Shown: positions 16,263 to 23,894 of the stretch, one piece after another
How positions within the stretch are numbered: position 1 is the stretch's first letter
Layout of the letters: each line of letters starts with the position of its first letter
Source: B46-G9 sp964548365
GTDB lineage: Bacteria; Desulfobacterota; DSM-4660; Desulfatiglandales; Desulfatiglandaceae
Length of the DNA stretch: 64,000 bases
Reading direction: 5' to 3'
Assembly (NCBI GenBank): GCA_964548365.1
Contig: CAZJRD010000006.1
Location: 34,759-98,758, forward strand
Made by a program: the position numbers and the translations under genes
Notes under the pieces: model-generated
What the model was told of the DNA's origin: nothing
Seen by the model: only the letters and a program-made list of their open reading frames with translations
Databases searched by the model: none

Positions 16263-17093
16263 CTATTTCAGGAGACCTTCCCAGTCTCTCGTTTCAAACC
16301 AATAGTGTTTCCTCTCCTTGAGCCACCCTTCTGCCTTGACCACGGTGATCCAGTTGTTTAAGAAATTCAGGGTATCAAAATCGCTTTTCCGGACGGCAAA
16401 ACCGATGGGCTCTCTGGTAAATGTCCCCTGCAGGGGCAGAAAAAGCCTCTCCGGGTATTGTAGGGCGAGGAAAGCAGGGAGAGGGGCGGACGCAACCATG
16501 GCATGAGCCCTTCCATTTACCACCTCCTGGATCGCCTGGGATTCGTCGTCAAACTGCCGTAGTTCCGCCTTCGGCATATACTTCTTCACGGCCGCTACCG
16601 GCGTCGCTCCCAGCCTGACCGAAATCACCACACGGGGTTGATTGAAATCGTCCAGGGTCTTGAAACCTGCGGCCAACTTCTTATTTGCCACAAGAGACAT
16701 ACCTGTTTCATCATAGGGAATGCTGAAATTTACTTTCAGGTTCCGCTTCGGGAGGATTCCCATGCCCCCGATAATCACATCAAACTTGCCTGTGAGAAGG
16801 GCCGGGATAATGCCCGCCCACTTCGTGGGCACGAATTGCACCCTGACACCCATATCCCTGGCAACCCTCCTTGCCACATCTATCTCAAACCCGACCAATT
16901 TTCCGGTCTTGTCCTTCATGGCCCACGGCACAAAAGTAGACATCCCCACCCGCAGGACACCACGCACTAGCACCTGCTCAATCGTGCTCTCATCCACGAG
17001 CTGTTTCTGGATCTGTCCTGCAAAACCGAAACCTGGCAACCACAATAAAAGAGCAACTGCCATCAATACGACTACAAATCTCCTGGTTTCCAT
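16263..17093 (-). CDS. Amino-acid ABC transporter substrate-binding protein
   Basis: A 276-residue periplasmic binding protein (family 3). A signal peptide is clear (METRRFVVVLMAVALLLW, then GFGFAG). The mature part has VLRVGMSTFVPWAMKDKTG, GFEIDVARRVARDMG and TGKFDVIIGGMGILPKR, typical of glutamine/histidine/arginine-binding proteins. The exact ligand is not evident. It is encoded between two permease genes on the same strand. Confidence 0.9.
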   Translation of the reverse strand: METRRFVVVLMAVALLLWLPGFGFAGQIQKQLVDESTIEQVLVRGVLRVGMSTFVPWAMKDKTGKLVGFEIDVARRVARDMGVRVQFVPTKWAGIIPALLTGKFDVIIGGMGILPKRNLKVNFSIPYDETGMSLVANKKLAAGFKTLDDFNQPRVVISVRLGATPVAAVKKYMPKAELRQFDDESQAIQEVVNGRAHAMVASAPLPAFLALQYPERLFLPLQGTFTREPIGFAVRKSDFDTLNFLNNWITVVKAEGWLKERKHYWFETRDWEGLLK

Positions 17094-17227
17094 ACATTCC
17101 CTCCTTTATCATCCAGTGATCATCTGCAACATCTCATTCTTCACACCCTTTGTGAAATGAGCCATGCCAAAACATCCCGGCCAGATTGAGAGGCCTGGAT
17201 CTCTCCGTTCAAAGTATCCATTTCCCA

Positions 17228-18067
17228 TTAGCCCGGGATCCTGAGTCGGTGTTCCATGACATTAATGACCGCGGACAACAGCAGCGCAAGCGCCAGGTAG
17301 ATCGCCGCCACCGTAAACCAAACCTCGAACACCAGGTACGTTTCCGAGATAATCTCCTGCCCCCGCATGGTCAGGTCATAAACCGCTATAGTACTCACCA
17401 GGGCTGAATCCTTTACCAGGGAAATTGCCTGGCTGGTCAACGGGGGCAAGACCCACCTGATGGCCTGCGGCAGTATGACTTTTCGATAGGCCCCGAACTT
17501 GGTGAGACCCAGGCTGTAGGCAGCATCCCATTGTTCTCCCGGGATGGAAATGATCCCCGCCCTGATGATTTCCGAGGCATAGGCACCCTCGAAAAAGCTG
17601 AGGGCCAGGACGGCCGCGTAAAACCGGGGAATACCCAGGATTGGCCCCAGGACAAAGTAGACGAAAAAAATCTGGACCAGGAGCGGCGTATTCCTGACCA
17701 CTTCCAAGTAGACACGGGCAAGGGCACTTCCCACGAAGGAGCGGGACAACCGCAAGAGTGCGGTTAGCAGCCCAACAGCAAATGCCAGGACAAAGCTCAC
17801 CAACGTAATCCGGCAGGTAACCAGCAATCCCTGAATGAGTGGCCCTGCAACAAGTGTCCCGTCCCTGCTCCAAAGGAAATACTTTGGAATTCGGTACCAC
17901 TGCCAATGATACCCGAGTTCTTCAGTGTGATACACCAGAAAAAAAACCATTCCCAGCAGAAGCACTAAAAAACCACTTATGTCTCCCAGTGATCGGTATC
18001 TGGATTTTGCCCGCGCTGTCATTTCTCCCGAAACTCTCCCGCTCCTCTCAGGCCTACCTGGTTTCAT
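17228..18067 (-). CDS. Polar amino-acid ABC transporter permease
   Basis: A 279-residue HisM/GlnP-type permease. A hydrophobic segment at 30-46 precedes the domain; the EAA loop is QWDAAYSLGLTKFGAYRKVILPQAIRW. It is the first gene of the three-gene transporter cluster and pairs with the permease at 15355. The ATG at 18067 opens the frame. Confidence 0.88.
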   Translation of the reverse strand: MKPGRPERSGRVSGEMTARAKSRYRSLGDISGFLVLLLGMVFFLVYHTEELGYHWQWYRIPKYFLWSRDGTLVAGPLIQGLLVTCRITLVSFVLAFAVGLLTALLRLSRSFVGSALARVYLEVVRNTPLLVQIFFVYFVLGPILGIPRFYAAVLALSFFEGAYASEIIRAGIISIPGEQWDAAYSLGLTKFGAYRKVILPQAIRWVLPPLTSQAISLVKDSALVSTIAVYDLTMRGQEIISETYLVFEVWFTVAAIYLALALLLSAVINVMEHRLRIPG

Positions 18068-18333
18068 GACTCATGAGTGACCTGTGACTAAAATGCACCC
18101 GAAACCTTTCGTGTCATCCTATTCAATGTCAAATCGATACCCAATGCCAAATGACCTAATCGTATAAGAACGCGAGTGGTTACGAATATCCGCCGCTGTT
18201 TTAGACTGATGTATTTTTTCGTTTTGCCATTTGGATTTCATTTGACATTTTAGCTTTGACATTTATTTGTTTCCGGCTTGCCCGCCCTTCTTCCATTGAT
18301 CACTTCTTTGAAACACATGGCCACTTTCTTTTC

Positions 18334-19338
18334 TTATGGTGCCATTTCTTCCGCGCTGATTGCCGCCCCCAGCAAGGCTGCCTTGCTGTCAAGGATGACC
18401 CTGACGGGTATCTTCTCCAGGAATCCCTGGAACCTCCCCTTGCTGGTAAATGCCTTCAAAAAAAGATCCTCCTTCAGGGCCGGCAGAATTTTCGGCGGAA
18501 TACCCCCGCCCAAGTAGACCCCTCCCGTGATCATAGCGGTCAAGGCCAGGTTCCCGCATACGGCCCCAAGCACCGAAACAAAATGATCCAGGGCTCGCCT
18601 GCACAGGGGAAGGCCGTTTGTGAGCGCGGCGTCTGTGATGGTCTTGGCAGGGTCCATGGTTTCAATACGTTCTTTGAACCAGCCTGGTTCTTGGTATCTT
18701 CCGGAGTTCTTGAGCCATTGGTAAATATTCACCAGGCCCTGCCCAGAGAGTACCCGTTCCACGCTCACATGACCGAATTGTCCGTGCAGATAGTGCCACA
18801 GGGAGACTTCTTCCTCGGTCCTGGGAGCAAAATCCACATGGCCCCCTTCAGATGAGATCGGTACATAGTGGTGATCCTGATAAACCAGCAGGGCCTCTCC
18901 CAGCCCGGTTCCCGGAGCCACAACACCGATGGGACCATGCCGCTGTCCCCGTTCCTGATTGAGAGGGCAGATCTGATTGCCATGAAGAAACGGGACAGAC
19001 AGGGCCGTTGCCGCCAGATCGTTGAGGAGGCGTACCTTCTTCCACCCGAAATAATTCCTGATCCTCGTTTCCGAAACCACCCATGGAAGATTCGTAGTCC
19101 TGGATCGGCCGCTCACCACAGGGCCCGCAATACCAAAGGCAGCACTTGCAGGAGAGAGAGCATGTTTCTTGGCAAAGTGCTCAAGGATGGTCTCCAGCCC
19201 TTTTGCGTCCCTGCTGGCATAGGTGCGCATCGTCTTCAGGCGCGGCCTTCTTTTCCCCGGCTCAAAAAGGCCGATATTTGTCTTGGTCCCCCCGATGTCC
19301 CCGGCAAGGAACGTTTTCTCATTGGGCATTTCACGCAC
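18334..19338 (-). CDS. glk: Glucokinase
   Basis: About 334 residues, glucokinase family (not ROK). The phosphate-binding motif DIGGTKTNIGLF is near the N-terminus, followed by LLNDLAATA (catalytic Asp), GVVAPGTGLGEALL and SSEGGHVDFAPR. It phosphorylates glucose to glucose-6-phosphate, the entry to the Zwf-Pgl-Gnd branch encoded nearby. GTG 19338 follows GGAGA and overlaps the 3' end of pgl; ATG 19329 is an alternative start. The overlap implies translational coupling with pgl. Confidence 0.9.
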   Translation of the reverse strand: MREMPNEKTFLAGDIGGTKTNIGLFEPGKRRPRLKTMRTYASRDAKGLETILEHFAKKHALSPASAAFGIAGPVVSGRSRTTNLPWVVSETRIRNYFGWKKVRLLNDLAATALSVPFLHGNQICPLNQERGQRHGPIGVVAPGTGLGEALLVYQDHHYVPISSEGGHVDFAPRTEEEVSLWHYLHGQFGHVSVERVLSGQGLVNIYQWLKNSGRYQEPGWFKERIETMDPAKTITDAALTNGLPLCRRALDHFVSVLGAVCGNLALTAMITGGVYLGGGIPPKILPALKEDLFLKAFTSKGRFQGFLEKIPVRVILDSKAALLGAAISAEEMAP

Positions 19339-20065
19339 CGATCGTCTCCTTTGAAAGCAGGGTGGCCGCTTCCCGATCAAGCATCCAGGTCAAAGACCCG
19401 CTGGCAGGCAGGACATGGGAGGCCGGGAGGTGGGGTTCATGATCTTCAATCACGGACTTCACCATTTCCGCCTTTTCCTTTCCCGACACAAGAAACACCA
19501 CATTTCTCGCCTTGTTGATAACGGGGAACGTTATGGTAAGGCGGGGAACATCGGGATCTCCTCCCGTCACCGGGACCACCCTTCTTTTTCGCTCTTCCAG
19601 GGCACTGTGATCGGGGAAAAGAGACGCGGTGTGGCCGTCCGCTCCCAGCCCCAGGAAGACCAGATCGAAGGCCTCCGGGATCTCCTTTTCGTAGCGCAAT
19701 GCCCCCTCCTCCGGCAGTAGATGGCCCGGCATAGGATGAACGTTTCCGATCGGGATATCAATGTTGTCCAGCAGATCTTCTCTTGCCCGGCCGTAGTTGC
19801 TCCACCGGCTGTCCGCAGAGACGCACCGTTCATCACCCCAACAGAGATGGACCTTGCTCCACGGAATCCCGGAGCAATAGGGTTTCTGCGCGAGGAGCGC
19901 ATGCATCTTCCTTGGGGTCGATCCGCCCGAAAGGGCCACCATGCACCTGCCTCTAGCCTCCACTGCACCCTCAACAACCTCAGTAAAAAAACGAACTCCC
20001 TCTTCCGCAAGAGCTTCCACAGTTTCAACAAATATAATTTCTCTCGTCAGTTTACCAGTTTTCAA
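19331..20065 (-). CDS. pgl: 6-phosphogluconolactonase
   Basis: About 244 residues with the hallmark blocks VALSGGSTPRKMHALL, CWGDERCV...SNYGRAREDLL and LGLGADGHTASLFPDHSAL. It hydrolyses 6-phosphogluconolactone after Zwf. No ATG fits the family length. TTG 20065 has AAGGA upstream and gives the usual size; a longer frame to 20239 would run through the end of the TVP38 gene. Together with glk, zwf and gnd it completes the oxidative pentose phosphate branch. Confidence 0.88.
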   Translation of the reverse strand: MKTGKLTREIIFVETVEALAEEGVRFFTEVVEGAVEARGRCMVALSGGSTPRKMHALLAQKPYCSGIPWSKVHLCWGDERCVSADSRWSNYGRAREDLLDNIDIPIGNVHPMPGHLLPEEGALRYEKEIPEAFDLVFLGLGADGHTASLFPDHSALEERKRRVVPVTGGDPDVPRLTITFPVINKARNVVFLVSGKEKAEMVKSVIEDHEPHLPASHVLPASGSLTWMLDREAATLLSKETIGA

Positions 20066-20124
20066 ATCACGGTCCTTTTTAGAAGCGGGGAGCCGTTCCT
20101 TCCCTCCCCCAAATGAACCACTTT

Positions 20125-20802
20125 TTACTCCCCCTTGAATTTCTTGATGATCTTGGGGATAAAAAAGGAAAAGACAAAGAGCCCGATAGAGAAAAATACC
20201 TTGAACGAAATCAGATCCCCCCACTTCCCCGATGCCCACACCTCCTTCAGGGTCCCGACGAAAAAGGTAAAAATAAAGGTCCCCACGATAATACCGAGGC
20301 CTGTTCCAAAAAGATAATCCCTGAAACGCACTTTGGTAAGCCCCATACCGAAATTCATGGGCGTAAACGGAAAATAGACCAGCCGGAGATAGAGGACCGT
20401 GGCAAACCCGTTTCGTTCTATGGCGTCGTCATACTTCTTGAGCCGATCTCCGATCAACGACGCGGCAAACTCTCTCCCCAGGGTCCTGCCTATGAAAAAG
20501 GCGGCACTGGCACCGCCCATGGCCCCGAACCAGACATAGACAAACCCCTTGTATGGGCCGAAAATGGCTGCTCCCAACCCAGTCAGCAGTGTCCCCGGGA
20601 TAAAGAAGCAGATCCCGGCCGCGTAGATGACCATGAAGGCAATGGGCGCCCACAAACCCAGGGATCCGAGAAAATCACTCAGGGCATCGGCGGTGAGACG
20701 CTCCTTTACCGGCGTAAAACGGACCACAACGACGGCTACGGAAATAAATACCAGCAGCAACAGCGCCTTCAGCACAGCTCCTTTTCGCGACTTTTCGGCC
20801 AT
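20125..20802 (-). CDS. TVP38/TMEM64 (VTT-domain) membrane protein
   Basis: A 225-residue membrane protein with about five hydrophobic segments. The VTT/DedA-like signature is visible: FFIPGTLLTGLGAAIFGP, GGASAAFFIGRTLGREF, and RLVYFPFTPMNFGMGLTKV. Members are thought to act in lipid or small-molecule movement across the membrane. The gene sits between pgl and arsS. In relatives, VTT proteins are often found beside or fused to disulfide-reductase flavoproteins and near arsS; such a flavoprotein is encoded at 27166. Confidence 0.85.
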   Translation of the reverse strand: MAEKSRKGAVLKALLLLVFISVAVVVVRFTPVKERLTADALSDFLGSLGLWAPIAFMVIYAAGICFFIPGTLLTGLGAAIFGPYKGFVYVWFGAMGGASAAFFIGRTLGREFAASLIGDRLKKYDDAIERNGFATVLYLRLVYFPFTPMNFGMGLTKVRFRDYLFGTGLGIIVGTFIFTFFVGTLKEVWASGKWGDLISFKVFFSIGLFVFSFFIPKIIKKFKGE

Positions 20803-20858
20803 ATTTTTCGTCTCGGGTACGTTCGTCGGGGTTCCGTGGATGTTACGAAAGACCCTCG

Positions 20859-20872
20859 GCCTGAACTCAGGC
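20859..20872 (-). promoter_or_regulatory. SECIS hairpin of arsS
   Basis: Minus-strand GCCUG-AGUU-CAGGC begins 15 nt after the Sec UGA. The loop carries GU. The true UGA stop (20867-20869) lies inside the hairpin, only six codons after Sec. Confidence 0.65.
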
Positions 20873-21880
20873 TACGATGGCGCCCCCTCAAGTGAATCCC
20901 GGGCCTGCCATACACGTATAGCAATGATCCCCAACGGCTATGGGGCTTCCCGGTTCAGGGGGACCGTCCATTGCGGAGACATGGGTCTTTTGCTTTCCCA
21001 TGGGCAATTTTTTCGCCAGATTGAAGTCACAGTCATAGAGGTTTCCGTCCCACCTCACGGAGACCAGCGTTCGACACATCACCCCATTGAGGGCGCAGGG
21101 ATTAAAACCCTTTGCCAGGCGATCCAGGTACGACTCCAGGTTCCCTGAAACGCGAAGCCACTCGCGAAATCTGCCGAGGGGGACATTGGCAAAGATGTAA
21201 AGCCGGTTAAAGCGTATGCTCCATTTCTTCTGCAGCTGATCACGGAATCTCTTTTCAGCCTGTGCCTGGGAAGGGGGAAAAAAGGCGCCGGTAGGGTTGG
21301 ATACTAGGTCCAGCTCAAGCCCGGTACCCTCCATCCCGTACCCGGCCTCGTTCAAACGCCGGAGGGCCCGCATACTTTTTTCAAAAACGCCGGTTCCCCT
21401 CTGGGATTCGGTTTGTCTCGGATTAATGGAAGGAAGGGAGGCCACCACCACTACTCGGTACTCGCGGAATACTTTGATAAAACGCTGGGGTCCAACCTCT
21501 TCCATGGCCGAAAGGTTCGATCTCACCATCAGCCGATCACACAATGGTGCGACGGCTTCCAGGAACGGCATGAGGTGCGGATGGAGTTCGGGTGCACCCC
21601 CGGTGATATCGATCACTTCAAAATGTCCTCTGTCAGCATAAGAAACGACCTCATCCATCACCCTCTTATCCATGAGCTCGGTTCGGTCGGGGCCTGCTTC
21701 AAGGTGGCAGTGCTTGCACGCCTGGTTGCAGAGGAGACCGACGTTGACCTGCAGGGTGGTCGTCCGATTCCGCACCAGGGAAAGGCCATGTTTCTCAAGC
21801 ATGGCCCGGAACGGCTCCACCTGGACCTCAGGGTGCTCGATGCCATGGAATGTTTCCACTTCAGAAACAGCGGTTTTCAT
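20867..21880 (-). CDS. arsS: Arsenosugar biosynthesis radical SAM selenoprotein ArsS
   Basis: Read through TGA 20888-20890, this is a 337-residue protein. The radical SAM cluster motif CNQACKHCHLE (CxxxCxxC) lies near residue 50 and binds [4Fe-4S]/SAM. The Cys-rich C-terminus reads HCYTCMAGPGFT-Sec331-GGAIVA and then stops at 20867-20869. In cysteine-bearing ArsS the same place reads SCGG, so UGA replaces that cysteine; the family (TIGR04167) is known to include Sec forms. ArsS builds the 5'-deoxyadenosyl-dimethylarsinous intermediate of arsenosugars. ATG 21880 is preferred over GTG 21889 by ribosome-site spacing. The peroxidase-like partner lies directly upstream. Confidence 0.9.
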
Positions 21881-21901
21881 GAATCTCACATCTCCTTTCT
21901 C

Positions 21902-22234
21902 TTACATGGACAGCTTCTCGGCCACATTCCGCATCTGCACCCCGTGGACCAGCGAGGCCCCGCCGCGGATGGCCGTTACCACGTGAATCGCTTCCGTCAT
22001 TTCACCGACGCTTGCCCCCTTGTCAAGACAGGCCTGGGTATAGGCGTCTATGCAGTAGGGACACTGGACCGTATGGGCCACGGCAAGGCCGATCAGGGCC
22101 TTCTCCCGCTCTGAAAGCTCTCCCTCCGCAAACACCGCGCTGTAGTAGTCAAAGAACTTCTTGGCAAGCTCCGGCGCCTCTTTCCCTATTTCCTCGAATT
22201 TTCCCAAGTCTTCCGGCTTGTAATAGGTTTCCAT
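21902..22234 (-). CDS. Arsenosugar biosynthesis-associated peroxidase-like protein
   Basis: A 110-residue AhpD-like protein matching the TIGR04169 type that accompanies arsS. The active-site style CxxC is VQCPYCIDAYTQ, followed by EMTEAIHVVTAIRGGASLVHG. METYYKPEDLGKF is the usual family start, with GGAAGGTG before it; an in-frame start at 22282 would add 16 residues. It probably handles a redox step or protects intermediates in arsenosugar formation (inference from neighbourhood). It lies 21 bp upstream of arsS. Confidence 0.88.
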   Translation of the reverse strand: METYYKPEDLGKFEEIGKEAPELAKKFFDYYSAVFAEGELSEREKALIGLAVAHTVQCPYCIDAYTQACLDKGASVGEMTEAIHVVTAIRGGASLVHGVQMRNVAEKLSM

Positions 22235-22335
22235 CTTCACCTTCCTTTTCTTCTGGAACTCGTTTTCATCAAATATAGACATTTAAATCTTCCAACCAAG
22301 TCATGACCCCCAAGAGCCGGGCAAACGGTATGACC

Positions 22336-23856
22336 CTAACCCCTCTGACCCGGCCCGTCGCTTCCTGCCGGGTAGAAGCGAAGCATTTCCGCCCGGTCGC
22401 CACAGGCCTCACATTCCTCTAGGATGGGCGTCAGAAAAGACCAGCAGAGTTCCACGCCATCCTGACGCCAGAAGAGCATATGATCCCCCAGCATGCAATC
22501 CAGAAACACCTTCTCATACGCTTCCAGGACCGGTCCCTTGTAGCTCTGCCTGTATAGAAAATCCATGGTCACTGTTCTCAGCAACACCCTCGCGCTCGGA
22601 TTCTTGGTCTCAAAAGTCAACTGGATTTCTTCTTCAGGATAGATGCCCAGGACCAGCCTGTTGGACACGATCTCCTCTCCAAGAACCTCGCGAAATATGG
22701 AGTGAGGAACCTCCCTGAAGTGAATCACGATTTCCGTCAGCTTTTGGGCGAGTCGTTTGCCTGATTTGATAATAAATGGAACGCCCTGCCAGCGCCAGTT
22801 GTCCACAAGGACCCTCATCCTGGCAAAGGTGGGAACCAGAGAATCCGAAGCCACTCCCGGTTCATCCCTGTACCCGGGAACCGCCACACCATCGACACGA
22901 CCCGAAGTATACTGCCCCAACCTGAGGTATTGGTCCAGATCCTTTAACGGAAACGGTCTCAGCGCACGGTAAACCTTCGCCTTTTCGTCTCTTATCCTAT
23001 TAGCATCGAATTGGGCGGGAGGTTCCATGGCCGTCAACGCAAGAAGCTGCATCATATGATTTTGAAACATGTCCCTCAGAACGCCTGCCTGTTCATAATA
23101 CCCTGCCCTGTGCTCGACGCCGAGGGCTTCGGCCGCGGTGATCTCCACAGAGCGAATGTACCTTCGGTTCCATAAGGGTTCGAAGATCGCATTGGCAAAA
23201 CGGAACATCAGGATGTTTTGGACCGTTTCCTTGGCCAGGTAATGATCGATCCTGAATATCTGGTGTTCCTTCCAGTGCTCGTGAATGGCCCGATCCAGAG
23301 CCATGGCAGAAGAGAGATCACTGCCAAAGGGTTTTTCAACCACAATCCTGGACCAGCTCTTTTCATTTTCTTTTGAAAGTCCGGTCTGTCCCAGCATCTT
23401 CGCAGTCGATTCGTAGAGTGAGGGAGGAATCGCCAGATAAAACAACCTGTTTCTGTCCAGCCCGCGCGCCTTCTCGAGTTTTCTCACAAAACCGGCAAGG
23501 GAGACGAACGAAGCATCCGAGTTGTAATCCACCGTTTGGTAGTGCAGAAGACCGGAAAATCTCTCCCAGTCGGATTCATCAAAATCTCCCTTGTCCTTCA
23601 GTGCCTTTTTCATCCGGTCCCTGAAACTGGAATCGTCGAAGTTGGTGCGGGCACACCCCACAATGAGGGTTGGATCCGGAAGCCCCCCATTGCGGAAAAG
23701 GTTGAAAAGGGCCGGCACGACGCTTCGCGCCGTGAGATCCCCGGACGCCCCTACGATAACAACCGAGCAGGGGTCCGGAAGCCTGTCAATGAGACAGGAT
23801 TCCGTCGGTACCTTGAGATCGGATGTGGTGGTTGAAGCAATGATTGTATCTTCCAT
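22336..23856 (-). CDS. zwf: Glucose-6-phosphate 1-dehydrogenase
   Basis: About 506 residues, full length. The NADP motif is VIVGASGDLTARSVVPALF, the substrate motif is RIDHYLAKETVQN, and the C-terminal domain includes VPFIIKSGKRL. It oxidises glucose-6-phosphate to the lactone. ATG 23856 follows AAGGAA; GTG 23862 is possible. It is flanked by a glycosidase fusion gene and the arsS pair. Confidence 0.94.
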   Translation of the reverse strand: MEDTIIASTTTSDLKVPTESCLIDRLPDPCSVVIVGASGDLTARSVVPALFNLFRNGGLPDPTLIVGCARTNFDDSSFRDRMKKALKDKGDFDESDWERFSGLLHYQTVDYNSDASFVSLAGFVRKLEKARGLDRNRLFYLAIPPSLYESTAKMLGQTGLSKENEKSWSRIVVEKPFGSDLSSAMALDRAIHEHWKEHQIFRIDHYLAKETVQNILMFRFANAIFEPLWNRRYIRSVEITAAEALGVEHRAGYYEQAGVLRDMFQNHMMQLLALTAMEPPAQFDANRIRDEKAKVYRALRPFPLKDLDQYLRLGQYTSGRVDGVAVPGYRDEPGVASDSLVPTFARMRVLVDNWRWQGVPFIIKSGKRLAQKLTEIVIHFREVPHSIFREVLGEEIVSNRLVLGIYPEEEIQLTFETKNPSARVLLRTVTMDFLYRQSYKGPVLEAYEKVFLDCMLGDHMLFWRQDGVELCWSFLTPILEECEACGDRAEMLRFYPAGSDGPGQRG

Positions 23857-23894
23857 AGTCACATTCCTTGAATGAGCTGTTAGCTAACAGTTCA

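Noticed and set aside
18068..18333. Inverted words ATTTGACAT/ATGTCAAAT between permease and glk as an operator
   Set aside because: Simple AT-rich word repeats of the kind common between genes; no promoter alignment.
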